From Corynebacterium minutissimum (GTDB lineage Bacteria > Actinomycetota > Actinomycetes > Mycobacteriales > Mycobacteriaceae), in contig NZ_LAYQ01000013.1 of NCBI RefSeq assembly GCF_000988205.1, positions 91,441 through 155,440 of the forward strand: a stretch of 64,000 nucleotides of DNA. Reading direction: 5' to 3'. Positions 39,279-47,548 of this stretch are shown here, one piece after another; the first letter of the stretch is position 1; each line of letters begins with the position of its first letter. The translations under genes and the position numbers were made by a program. The notes under the pieces are model-generated. The model was not told the DNA's origin. It made no database searches and saw only the letters and a program-made list of their open reading frames with translations.

Positions 39279-40637
39279 CTACGCGTTCGACGCGCGCCTT
39301 TTGTTACCCGGCAGTAGGTGGAAGATCACAACCAGGGCCACGGTCAGGATGAGGACGGCGAGGACTTGGTTGCGGGCGGAGGCGTCGAAAAGCATGAGAA
39401 TCGTAAGACCCACCAGTGCTAGGGCAGTCAGCCACGGCAGCCAGGGGAAGCCCGGCACGCGCAGCGTCGTGAGCTCGCCGTTGGCCTTCATCTGAGGGTG
39501 CAGTTTGATGTAGGAGGCCACGATGAAACACCAGATGACCAGCAGGCAGCCGCCCACTGCGTTGAAGAGGAAGGCCAGAAGCCCCGGCGGGTTCCAGTAC
39601 TGCAGCACCACCGATGCGAAGGCAAAGATGATGGAGAGCACGACCGCGAAGATAGGGGAGCCGGAGGTGTTGGTCTTCAAGAAGACGTGGTGCGCGCTGT
39701 GGTCCTTGGCCATGTCATAGACCAATCGGGAGGTGGCGTAGATCTGCGCGTTGAAGGCGGACAGCAGCGCCAGGGCAATGATGGCTTCCATGAATCCCGC
39801 GGCGAAGGGGATTTTCGCGGCGGCGAGGACCAGGGTGAAGGGCGAGTCCGCGGCCACATCGGCGTCCTGGATGGAGCTGAAAGGCAAGGCCATGGTGATG
39901 ACCAGGATGGAGCCGATGTAGAAGACCATGATGCGCACGATGATGGCGCGCACGGCAGTAGCGACGTTGTGGGCTGGGTCCTCAGATTCCGCCGCGGCAA
40001 TGGTGACTAGTTCGATGCCACCGAAAGCGAAAGCCACGGCGAGCAAGCCGGCGGCAAAACCGGGGCCGCCGTTGGGCAGGAAGTTCTCCGTGAAGTTATG
40101 TCCCGCCATGGACAGGTCCATACCCGGCAGGATACCCAGTGCCATGAGCGCACCGACGCCGAGGAAGGCCACGATCGTTGCCACCTTGATGATGGCGAAC
40201 CAGAACTCGAATTCGCCGAAGCCACCCACGGCGGCAAAGTTGACGATGGCGAAGAAGACCACGGCCACCAATGCCGGAATCCAGGGGTCCACCCCGAACC
40301 AGTTGGAGACAATCGCTGCGGCACCGGTAATCTCCGCGCCCATCACCATGACCAGCATGAACCAGTAAATCCAGCCCAACGTAAACCTGGCCCAGGGCCC
40401 GAAGGCCTGGCCCGCATAAGTGGAGAAAGCGCCCAGCGAAGGGCGCGCGGCGGCCATCTCGCCGAGCATCCACATCACCAAGGCGATGAGCGCGCCAGCC
40501 ACCGCATAGGAAATAAGGACGGAGGTGCCGGATACCTGGATGCCTAGGCCGACGCCCAGGAAGAGGCCTGCGCCCACCGCGGAGCCGAGGCCCATCATGG
40601 TGAGGTGGCGGGTTTTGAGTTGAGTGGCCGCAGCCAT
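39279..40637 (-). CDS. Amino acid permease, APC family (copy 2)
   Basis: The 452-residue protein shares with the other permease the start LKTRHLTMMGLGSAVGAGLFL and the motif FGGIELVTIAAAESEDPAHNV, so the two probably arose by duplication. About twelve membrane segments are visible. ATG 40637 follows GAAGGTGA on the minus strand; the frame upstream of it is not conserved. Its end is 18 bp from the dapD start, so the permease and dapD may be one transcription unit. Confidence 0.86.
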   Translation of the reverse strand: MAAATQLKTRHLTMMGLGSAVGAGLFLGVGLGIQVSGTSVLISYAVAGALIALVMWMLGEMAAARPSLGAFSTYAGQAFGPWARFTLGWIYWFMLVMVMGAEITGAAAIVSNWFGVDPWIPALVAVVFFAIVNFAAVGGFGEFEFWFAIIKVATIVAFLGVGALMALGILPGMDLSMAGHNFTENFLPNGGPGFAAGLLAVAFAFGGIELVTIAAAESEDPAHNVATAVRAIIVRIMVFYIGSILVITMALPFSSIQDADVAADSPFTLVLAAAKIPFAAGFMEAIIALALLSAFNAQIYATSRLVYDMAKDHSAHHVFLKTNTSGSPIFAVVLSIIFAFASVVLQYWNPPGLLAFLFNAVGGCLLVIWCFIVASYIKLHPQMKANGELTTLRVPGFPWLPWLTALALVGLTILMLFDASARNQVLAVLILTVALVVIFHLLPGNKRRASNA

Positions 40638-40714
40638 AGGGAAATCACCTTCAACGCTGTTGATTGTTTGCAACGGGAAGTACTTTACGCAATGCACTAA
40701 GCAACCGGGGGCGC

Positions 40715-40720
40715 TAGCAT
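40715..40720 (+). promoter_or_regulatory. Possible -10 box of dapE
   Basis: TAGCAT ends eight bases before the dapE GTG start, and no ribosome-binding site is visible. This fits a leaderless message, which is common in corynebacteria. Confidence 0.4.
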
Positions 40721-40728
40721 GGCGGGTT

Positions 40729-41817
40729 GTGACTTTAAATCTCTTCTCCGATCCCATCGAGCTGACCAAGGCGCTGGTGGATATCCCTAGCCCTTCGCAC
40801 CACGAGCAAGCGATCGCTGATGCCGTCGAGGAAGCCCTGCGTGGTCTGGACCAGAGCACAGTAGAGGTGGAACGCTACGGCAACACCGTCTGCGCCCGGA
40901 CGAATCGGGGCTTCGAAAGCCGCGTGGTCCTCGCCGGTCATATCGATACCGTGCCCCTGGCCGATAACGTCCCCCACACCATGTCGGAGGACGGCGCCAC
41001 CATGTATGGCTGCGGCACCGTGGACATGAAGTCCGGCATGGCGGTCTACCTCAACGCCTTTGCACAGCTGTACGACTCCGATGAGCTCAAGCACGATCTC
41101 ACGGTCATCGCCTATGAGGGCGAGGAGGTCGCCACCGAATTCAACGGCCTGGGCCACCTGCAAAAGGACCACCCGGAGTGGCTGCAGGGAGACCTGGCGC
41201 TGCTGGGCGAGCCTTCCGGCGCCATGATCGAGGCCGGCTGCCAGGGCACCATTCGAGTGCGCGTCACCGCCCACGGCACCCGCGCGCACTCGGCCCGCGC
41301 CTGGCTGGGCTCCAACGCGGCGCACACCTTGGCGCCGGTGATGCTCAACGTGGCCAACTACCAGCCGCGCGACGTGGAGATTGACGGCTGCACGTACAAG
41401 GAGGGCCTCAACATCGTCCACCTCGAATCCGGCGTGGCCACCAATACCATCCCGGATGAGGCCTGGATGTTCGTCAACTTCCGCTTTGCCCCTGACCGCA
41501 GCTCCGAGGAGGCGCTGGCGCACCTGATGGAGGTCCTCGGCGAGCACGAGAACATCACCGTGGACGTCGATGACATCGCGGGTGCGGCCTTGCCCGGTTT
41601 GGGCCAGCCAGCGGCACGCGCGCTTGTCGACGCCGTCGGCGGCAACGTCCGCGCCAAATACGGTTGGACCGACGTGGCCCGTTTCTCCGAGATGGGAACC
41701 CCAGCCGTTAATTTCGGCCCCGGGGATCCGGGCTTTGCTCACAAGAAGGACGAGCAGGTGCCCATCGCCCAGATCACCGAAGTCTCGACCGCACTCTTGA
41801 ATTACCTGAAGGGATAA
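40729..41817 (+). CDS. dapE: Succinyl-diaminopimelate desuccinylase
   Basis: The 362-residue M20-family metallopeptidase releases L,L-DAP from succinyl-DAP. It shows VVLAGHIDTVPLADN and the metal ligand region YGCGTVDMKSGMAV, then AYEGEEVATEFNGLGHL with the catalytic Glu pair. GTG 40729 (MTLNLFSDPIELTK) is used because the family N-terminus begins there. It diverges from the permease/dapD unit and is followed closely by the LOG gene. Confidence 0.93.
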   Translation: MTLNLFSDPIELTKALVDIPSPSHHEQAIADAVEEALRGLDQSTVEVERYGNTVCARTNRGFESRVVLAGHIDTVPLADNVPHTMSEDGATMYGCGTVDMKSGMAVYLNAFAQLYDSDELKHDLTVIAYEGEEVATEFNGLGHLQKDHPEWLQGDLALLGEPSGAMIEAGCQGTIRVRVTAHGTRAHSARAWLGSNAAHTLAPVMLNVANYQPRDVEIDGCTYKEGLNIVHLESGVATNTIPDEAWMFVNFRFAPDRSSEEALAHLMEVLGEHENITVDVDDIAGAALPGLGQPAARALVDAVGGNVRAKYGWTDVARFSEMGTPAVNFGPGDPGFAHKKDEQVPIAQITEVSTALLNYLKG

Positions 41818-41824
41818 AACCACC

Positions 41825-42595
41825 ATGACTCCTGAGCAACTGCGCACCTTGCGCGGACCTCTTCTCGTGCGCACCGCCGGGGAGCAGTCTTCTACCTTTG
41901 ACCAGCGCCTGCTGCAGTCCGGCGCGGATCACGAGTGGCAGCACGCCGATCCCTGGCGCGTCCTGCGCATTCAGGGCGAGTTCGTGGACGGGTTCGACGC
42001 CCTGGCCAAGCTACCCAAGGCCGTGACCGTCTTCGGTTCCGCCCGCACCCCAGAGGATGATCCGAATTACCAGCTGGGCGTTGCCTTGGGCCGCCGCCTA
42101 GTAGAGGCAAAGTATGCCGTTATCACCGGCGGCGGCCCCGGCATCATGGAGGCGGCCAACCGCGGCGCGCATGAGGCCGGCGGGCTGTCTGTGGGCTTGG
42201 GCATCGAGCTGCCGCATGAGCAGGGCCTGAACCCATACGTCGATCTGGGCCTGAACTTCCGCTACTTCTTCGCCCGCAAGACCATGTTCCTCAAGTACTC
42301 CCAGGCCTTCATCTGCCTGCCCGGCGGCATGGGCACCATGGATGAGTTCTTCGAGGTCATGTGCATGGTCCAAACCGGCAAGGTGACCAACTATCCCATC
42401 GTCCTCATGGGTACCGAGTACTGGGCAGGCCTGGTGGAATGGATGAAGAAGACCCTGGCCGAGGGTGGGTTCATCAACCCCGAGGACCTCGATCTCTTCC
42501 TCGTCACCGACGATATCGATGAAGCCGTCGCTCACATCCTGGCCGCGCACAAGGTCATGTCGGACAAGCGCCTGCGGGAGCAAGAAGACAAGTGA
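41825..42595 (+). CDS. LOG-family protein (Rv1205-like), cytokinin riboside 5'-monophosphate phosphoribohydrolase type
   Basis: The 256-residue protein has the Rossmann-like core of the TIGR00730/LOG family with GGGPGIMEAANRGA and CLPGGMGTMDEFFE, the nucleotide-binding PGGxGTxxE motif. Such enzymes release adenine-type bases from nucleoside monophosphates; the Mtb homologue makes cytokinins. An N-terminal extension of about 50 residues precedes the core. It overlaps folP2 by four bases. Confidence 0.87.
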   Translation: MTPEQLRTLRGPLLVRTAGEQSSTFDQRLLQSGADHEWQHADPWRVLRIQGEFVDGFDALAKLPKAVTVFGSARTPEDDPNYQLGVALGRRLVEAKYAVITGGGPGIMEAANRGAHEAGGLSVGLGIELPHEQGLNPYVDLGLNFRYFFARKTMFLKYSQAFICLPGGMGTMDEFFEVMCMVQTGKVTNYPIVLMGTEYWAGLVEWMKKTLAEGGFINPEDLDLFLVTDDIDEAVAHILAAHKVMSDKRLREQEDK

Positions 42596-43434
42596 CCTCC
42601 GCTCCTCACCTCGCACGGGTCATGGCGATTGTGAACCGCACGCCGGACTCCTTCTACGACAAGGGCGCCACCTTCGAGCTCGACCCCGCAATCCAGCGTG
42701 CTGAGCAGTCGCTTGACGACGGCGCCTCCATCATCGATATCGGCGGCGTCAAGGCCGGCCCGGGTGAGCACGTCGACGCGGCCGAGGAAATCGAGCGCGT
42801 CGTGCCCACCATCGCGGAGCTGCACCGTCGCCGCCCTGAGGCGCTGATCTCCGTGGACACGTGGCGCGCCGAGGTCGCAGAGGAAGCTATCGCCGCGGGC
42901 GCCGGGTTGGTCAACGACACGTGGGCCGGCTGGGACCCTGAGCTCATCGAAGTCGCCGGCCACCACAAGGTGGGCTACGTGTGCTCGCACACCGGCGGCG
43001 TGACCCCGCGCACCCGCCCGCATCGGGTGCACTTCGACGACGTGGTCGCTGACGTCATCGCCGAGACTACGCGACTGGCGGAGCGCGCCGCCGACCTCGG
43101 CTGCCCGGAGGAGCTGACGTTCATCGACCCCACGCACGACTTTGGCAAAAACACCTTCCACGGTCTGGAACTGTTGCGGCGCATCGATGAGATCGTGGCA
43201 ACGGGCTGGCCGGTGCTCATGGCGTTATCGAATAAGGACTTTGTGGGCGAGACCCTCGACCGAGCCGTCGACCAGCGCGTCGCGGGCACCCTGGCAGCGA
43301 CGGCGTGGTCGGCAGCGCGCGGCGTGGCGGCGTTTCGGGTGCATGAGGTGGGCCCGACGCTCGATGTCATCCGCATGACCGCTGCCATTCAGGGACAAAT
43401 GGCGCCGCTTGCGACGACGCGGGGGCTGGCCTAA
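42592..43434 (+). CDS. folP2: Dihydropteroate synthase-like protein FolP2
   Basis: The 280-residue TIM-barrel protein has MAIVNRTPDSFYDKG, DDGASIIDIGGVKAGPG and VNDTWAGWDPEL. The second site, where typical enzymes have NDVSG, is altered to NDTWAG, as in actinobacterial FolP2, which in mycobacteria lacks normal dihydropteroate synthase activity. It is translated from a GTG overlapping the LOG-gene stop and sits in an operon with gpgS. Confidence 0.9.
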   Translation: MTSAPHLARVMAIVNRTPDSFYDKGATFELDPAIQRAEQSLDDGASIIDIGGVKAGPGEHVDAAEEIERVVPTIAELHRRRPEALISVDTWRAEVAEEAIAAGAGLVNDTWAGWDPELIEVAGHHKVGYVCSHTGGVTPRTRPHRVHFDDVVADVIAETTRLAERAADLGCPEELTFIDPTHDFGKNTFHGLELLRRIDEIVATGWPVLMALSNKDFVGETLDRAVDQRVAGTLAATAWSAARGVAAFRVHEVGPTLDVIRMTAAIQGQMAPLATTRGLA

Positions 43435-43437
43435 GGC

Positions 43438-44175
43438 ATGTTTCCGAGCATTTCTGTGGTCATCCCTGCGCTGAATGAGGAGCGCACCGTCGCGCATGTG
43501 GTGCGTGCGTGTTTGGCGGATGAGCCTTTAGAGGTCATCGTCATCGATGCCGATTCCACCGATGAGACCGCCGCCCGGGCCGCCGCGGCCGGGGCGCGGG
43601 TGTGCAACTGGCGCGAGGTGCTGGACGAGGAACCGCGTCCAGGAAAGGGCGAGTCCCTGTGGCGCGGGGTGGTCGCGGCCCGTGGTGAGGTGGTCGTGTT
43701 CATCGACGCGGATTTGGAATCTGCTGCGCCCGGCATGGTTACCGTGCTGACTGAGCCTTTCGTGGATCCCCACGTGCAGCTGGTCAAGGCGCGCTACGCG
43801 CGCAGCCTGAACGGCCAGCCCACCGGTGGCGGGCGAGTTACGGAGCTGAGCGCCAAGCCGCTGCTGCGCATGTTCTTCCCTGAGCTCGCGCACATCGATC
43901 AACCTCTGGGCGGGGAGTACGCGATTCGCCGCGACGCAGCCCTGGGTCTGCCTTTTGTGGCGGGCTATGGGGTGGAGGCGGGGTTGCTGATAGACGTCGC
44001 CAAGCGCTATGGCCCCCACGCTATCGCCGAGGTGGACCTGGGCACCCGCGCCCACCGCAACCGGCCGCTTGAGGAGCTGGCCCCGATGGCCGATGTTGTC
44101 GCGCGCACCATTCTTTCTCGCGCGGGGGTGGTTGGCCCCGTTGCCCAACGTCCGCCGCTGCTGGGTAAGATTTAG
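43438..44175 (+). CDS. gpgS: Glucosyl-3-phosphoglycerate synthase
   Basis: The 245-residue GT81/GT2-type glycosyltransferase has VVIPALNEERTVAHVV and the DxD-like VFIDADLESAA. It transfers glucose from a nucleotide sugar to 3-phosphoglycerate, the first step to glucosylglycerate and, in mycobacteria, methylglucose lipopolysaccharides. It starts three bases after folP2. At 245 residues it is shorter than the roughly 320-residue mycobacterial enzyme. Confidence 0.85.
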   Translation: MFPSISVVIPALNEERTVAHVVRACLADEPLEVIVIDADSTDETAARAAAAGARVCNWREVLDEEPRPGKGESLWRGVVAARGEVVVFIDADLESAAPGMVTVLTEPFVDPHVQLVKARYARSLNGQPTGGGRVTELSAKPLLRMFFPELAHIDQPLGGEYAIRRDAALGLPFVAGYGVEAGLLIDVAKRYGPHAIAEVDLGTRAHRNRPLEELAPMADVVARTILSRAGVVGPVAQRPPLLGKI

Positions 44176-44178
44176 CGC

Positions 44179-44532
44179 ATGATGTCCTGGATTCTTCTTA
44201 TCGTCGTCCTTATTGCCCTCGTCATCATTGGCACATGGGCGTGGGGAACCATCGTGGGTCGGGGGACCGTGATGGAGGCTCCTGATACGGCCGTGGATAC
44301 CAACGAGGAGAATCTGCGCGCCCTTGAGGAGGGGCGCTTCGATGATCTGCGTTTCGACGTCGTGACACGCGGCTACCGCCAGGACCAAGTGGATGCGCTG
44401 CTGGCTGCCGTCGAGCGCCGCATGGGCGCTGCGCCGGTGGCTTCTGATGGTTCTGCAGATGATTCTGCGGAACCATCCCCCGCGGGTGCGGCAACGAGCC
44501 TGCCGCTGTCAGCCGAAAAAGAGCTAGACTAG
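44179..44532 (+). CDS. DivIVA domain-containing small membrane protein
   Basis: The 117-residue protein has one N-terminal membrane segment (WILLIVVLIALVIIGTWAW) and a short DivIVA-type segment (LRFDVVTRGYRQDQVDALL). The tail is low-complexity. Position after gpgS matches Rv1209. It might link to polar growth proteins, but nothing here proves it. Confidence 0.8.
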   Translation: MMSWILLIVVLIALVIIGTWAWGTIVGRGTVMEAPDTAVDTNEENLRALEEGRFDDLRFDVVTRGYRQDQVDALLAAVERRMGAAPVASDGSADDSAEPSPAGAATSLPLSAEKELD

Positions 44533-44567
44533 AAGGACGTTCTAAAAATAGTCGAAGGAGACTCAAT

Positions 44568-44735
44568 ATGGCAGCGATGAAGCCCCGTACCACTGGTGGA
44601 GAGATGGAAGCGGTAGAGGAGTCCCGCAAGATCGTGATGCGCATTCCTTCCGACGGGGGTGGGCGCATTGTCATTGAGCTCAGCAAAGAAGAAGCAGCGG
44701 AGCTGGGTTCACTCCTCGTAGCAGTTTCTAGCTAG
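44568..44735 (+). CDS. DUF3117 protein (Rv1211-like)
   Basis: This 55-residue protein, MAAMKPRTTGGEMEAVEESR and then IVMRIPSDGGGRIVIELSKE, is a member of the small actinobacterial DUF3117 family. GAAGGAG lies ten bases before the ATG. Size and place between gpgS and glgA agree with mycobacteria. Function is unknown. Confidence 0.9.
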   Translation: MAAMKPRTTGGEMEAVEESRKIVMRIPSDGGGRIVIELSKEEAAELGSLLVAVSS

Positions 44736-44744
44736 TCTAGGAGC

Positions 44745-45632
44745 ATGCTTTCACATATCGTCGATATTCTGGCCGATCCCGCCGATGGCAGCGCCCTGCA
44801 GGGCGCGGATGATTTTTCTCGCCTCGTGTCGGAGACCGGCCATTCTTATGACGTGGCCAAGCAGGGCTACGTCACGCTGGCGGCCGGCGCGGGCCTGAAA
44901 CATCAGGGCGACGATGCCGCGATGGTTACCGCCCGCGAGACCTACCTGGCCATGGGGCACTTCGCGCCCTTCGTGGAGGCAGTGACCGGCGCGGTCCAGG
45001 ACTCTTTGGAAACCCAGGATGCGGCTGAGCACGCGGCTGGCCTGGATGTGGACACCGCCCCCGCGCTCCTTGAGGTGGGCGCGGGCACGGGTTACTACCT
45101 TGCCCACACTCTCGATTCGATTGAGGGCGCTCGTGGCGTGGGCCTGGATATCTCTACGCATGCGGCCAAGCACCTGGCCAAGTCGCACGAGCGCGTCGGT
45201 GCTGTGGTCGCGGATGTGTGGGAGCGTCTGCCGCTGAAGGATGATTCGATTCACGCCATCTCGGTCGTCTTCGCCCCGCGCAACCCGGCGGAATTCCAGC
45301 GCGTGCTCGCCCCCGGCGGGGAGGTTATTGTGCTGACTCCGCAGGCTGGCCACCTCGATGAGCTGCGGGAGCCTTTGGGCATCCTCGGCGTCGAGGAAGG
45401 AAAGGTGGAACGCCTTTACGCGCAGGCGGAAGGTTTCCTTGAGCAGGCGGCCGACCCGGTCGATATTTCCTTCCCCATTGTCTTGGATAAGGCTTCTATC
45501 GCCGCGCAGGTGGGAATGAGCCCCTCGGCGCGCCACATCAGCCCGGAAGAGCTGGCCGAGCGTATGGCCTCTCTGCCGCAAACCTTGACCGTGACGGCGC
45601 ATGCTCGTCTGGACCGCCTGCGCTCTGCTTAA
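44745..45632 (+). CDS. RlmA-like rRNA (guanine-N1) methyltransferase without zinc site
   Basis: The 295-residue protein has the RlmA-type N-terminal signature GHSYDVAKQGYVTLAAGAG and DDAAMVTARETYLAMGHFAP, then a SAM-binding LLEVGAGTGYYLAHTL and FAPRNPAEFQRVLAPGG. RlmA proteins have an N-terminal CxxC...CxxxH zinc finger; here those cysteines are missing (ADPADGSALQG). It probably methylates 23S rRNA helix 35, but the missing finger leaves the target uncertain. Confidence 0.8.
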   Translation: MLSHIVDILADPADGSALQGADDFSRLVSETGHSYDVAKQGYVTLAAGAGLKHQGDDAAMVTARETYLAMGHFAPFVEAVTGAVQDSLETQDAAEHAAGLDVDTAPALLEVGAGTGYYLAHTLDSIEGARGVGLDISTHAAKHLAKSHERVGAVVADVWERLPLKDDSIHAISVVFAPRNPAEFQRVLAPGGEVIVLTPQAGHLDELREPLGILGVEEGKVERLYAQAEGFLEQAADPVDISFPIVLDKASIAAQVGMSPSARHISPEELAERMASLPQTLTVTAHARLDRLRSA

Positions 45633-45704
45633 TAGGCGGCTTTATTCTCGGGTCGCATGCTGGTTGCATTTCTTGCCTAAACGCTTCAAAGCTGCAGCTG
45701 TGGC

Positions 45705-45770
45705 CCATCCTCAGCATTTCATGGCTACATCCCCGGTCCATCCTCAGCATTTCATGGCTACATCCCCGGT
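45705..45770. repeat. Two tandem 33-bp repeats
   Basis: The unit starting CCATCCTCAGCATTTCATGG occurs twice with no difference, at 45705-45737 and 45738-45770. It lies between the RlmA-like gene and the first of two 62-bp elements. The remaining intergenic region 45633-46079 has no supported gene. Confidence 0.85.
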
Positions 45771-45802
45771 CCGGCCTTGACGCCGCGCGGCTACCAAAAC
45801 TT

Positions 45803-45864
45803 CCCTTCGCGCTCACCGGCAGTGCACGCGACGGTTGTCTGAAGTCCACGGTGAGCGCGAAGGG
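45803..45864. repeat. 62-bp palindromic element, copy 8
   Basis: Perfectly complementary arms CCCTTCGCGCTCACC and GGTGAGCGCGAAGGG enclose 32 bases. Its centre resembles that of copy 9 at its right side (GGTTGT, then GTCCAC). Confidence 0.9.
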
Positions 45865-45945
45865 CGGGGATGAGATTTGACTTGGCTGAGTGACGCGCGT
45901 CAGCTGCGTGGTCCCGCTGGCGCTCGAGGGCATCCTCGCTAATCT

Positions 45946-46007
45946 CCCTTCGCGCTCACCGGCCGCGCCCGCGGTGGTTGTTTGATGTCCACGGTGAGCG
46001 CGAAGGG
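45946..46007. repeat. 62-bp palindromic element, copy 9
   Basis: Perfectly complementary arms CCCTTCGCGCTCACC and GGTGAGCGCGAAGGG enclose 32 bases. A left-arm-like fragment lies near 45913 without a partner. Confidence 0.9.
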
Positions 46008-46020
46008 TAGGGGAGCGCAT

Positions 46021-46055
46021 TAAGAGGAGGACCGGTCATCCCGGTCCTCCTCTTA
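46021..46055. terminator. Bidirectional 15-bp hairpin between RlmA-like and GH32-like genes
   Basis: TAAGAGGAGGACCGG and CCGGTCCTCCTCTTA are perfect complements around TCATC. The A/T ends on both sides allow termination on either strand; it mainly closes the minus-strand glgA/GH32 unit. Confidence 0.8.
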
Positions 46056-46079
46056 TAGTTCAACACACGCGCGATGCGA

Positions 46080-47537
46080 TTAAGAGCGCTTGGTGCCCTT
46101 TCGGCTCCACGACTGCTCAATGACAGCCTCGCCCTCCGTGCTGACCTCGATGGCAGAGCACCCGCCCTCGAAGTAGACGCGAGAGCTCATGGCCACCAAG
46201 CCGCCATCCACAAACACCTCAACGCTAGCGCCGTCCTGGATGACGGTGAGCGTGTCCGAATCGCCCTCAGCCAGCTGGGTCACCGCAGGAGCAGAGTCCT
46301 TGAAGTAGTGATCAAAGGCCTTCGACATGGAGCGATCCAGGCTGATCTCGGAGCCGGTGTGGCGGATGACCGCGGCGGCATCACCGTTACCGTCCTTCAG
46401 CGTGACGGTCACGGCGGAGCCTTCCGGAACCTCCAAAACACCAGTCCAGGATTGGGCATAATCGGAGAGCTTCACCGCATCCGGCAGACCCTCCGCCGGG
46501 GTCTGGTACAGCACACCGCCCTGCAGCGTGACCGCACGGGGCAGCGACAGGCTATTGGCCCAGCCCTCCGCCTCCCAGGATGGGTGCTTGGTGGCGTCGT
46601 CACCGCGACCGTTGCCGTTGAGCAGACCGAGGATGACCGCACGGTCGTAGCGGCGCTCTTGCGGAATCGTTCCGGTCGTGGTGTTGGTGTTGCGCGGGCG
46701 GGAGAAATCGTGGCCAAAGTCCACGCGCTGGAAACCCTTCGCCACGGTGAACACCGTGCCATCAAGGCGGCCCACGATATAGCCGGAAACATCGCGGCCC
46801 TCGCGCTCTAAGGTCACGAAGAGCACATCGTAGATTTCCCTATCGACCTCGTCGCGCAGGCGCACCAAGCGCGGCGAGACCACCGGCGGGATGGGGGAGG
46901 TAGCCGGAACCTCGCCCTCCTCAAAACCGGGGTCGCCGTCGAAGCTCAACGGCCCGAGGAGCGTCCAGGATTCGCCATCGGGGCTATCCAGGATCACCGG
47001 CACCGGCGCGTCCGAGTGCCCGGTCAGCGCAAGCATGAGCCAGCCATCGTGGCCTTCCTCGCGGTCCTCCTTAGCCCAATCTGGGACCACAGAGGGAGAG
47101 CGGAAGCGGTCGTGATTGGTGCTGGCACCGACAGCTTCGCCGAAGCGGACGACATCCGGGTCGAGCGCCGTAGGGTCATCGGAGACGACGCACTCATCGG
47201 CGTAGTCGGTGTAGCGCGCTAGGCGCACGCTCGTACCCACCGAGGTCACCGAGGTGAAATATAGGTTGAGGGCCTCCTTGCCCTCCGCGACGGAGCCAGC
47301 ACGCAGCGACAGCTCTCCGCCCACGGGGGCGAGGACATCGTCGCAGTCGAGCCACTCAAAAGCTGTTTCTTCCGACGTGGAATGGCCCCAGCGTGCGGGC
47401 TGGTCAGCCGCGGGCCGGTACTGGTGGAACAGGTGCCACGTGTTACCGTCGCGGACGATTCCCGCGGGGGCTTCGAGGATCCCGGTGTCGGGAACGAAAT
47501 GTAGTTCTGGGCGATGAGGCGGTTCGTTAAGAGTCAC
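46080..47537 (-). CDS. GH32-like protein with replaced catalytic residues
   Basis: The 485-residue protein has the GH32 beta-propeller plus beta-sandwich layout (RPELHFVPDTG at the start, WGHSTSEETAFEW, GWANSLSLPRA). In active invertases and levanases the first motif is WMNDPNG with the Asp nucleophile; here it reads ILEAPAG, with Ala23 at that place. The FRDP motif, with the stabilising Asp, is FRSP. The acid/base Glu may survive in GEVPA. It is therefore probably inactive as a hydrolase. GTG 47537 follows AGGAAGG. It lies 11 bp after glgA on the same strand, so a role in glucan binding or sensing is possible. Confidence 0.8.
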   Translation of the reverse strand: MTLNEPPHRPELHFVPDTGILEAPAGIVRDGNTWHLFHQYRPAADQPARWGHSTSEETAFEWLDCDDVLAPVGGELSLRAGSVAEGKEALNLYFTSVTSVGTSVRLARYTDYADECVVSDDPTALDPDVVRFGEAVGASTNHDRFRSPSVVPDWAKEDREEGHDGWLMLALTGHSDAPVPVILDSPDGESWTLLGPLSFDGDPGFEEGEVPATSPIPPVVSPRLVRLRDEVDREIYDVLFVTLEREGRDVSGYIVGRLDGTVFTVAKGFQRVDFGHDFSRPRNTNTTTGTIPQERRYDRAVILGLLNGNGRGDDATKHPSWEAEGWANSLSLPRAVTLQGGVLYQTPAEGLPDAVKLSDYAQSWTGVLEVPEGSAVTVTLKDGNGDAAAVIRHTGSEISLDRSMSKAFDHYFKDSAPAVTQLAEGDSDTLTVIQDGASVEVFVDGGLVAMSSRVYFEGGCSAIEVSTEGEAVIEQSWSRKGTKRS

Positions 47538-47548
47538 GGCAGTCCTTC

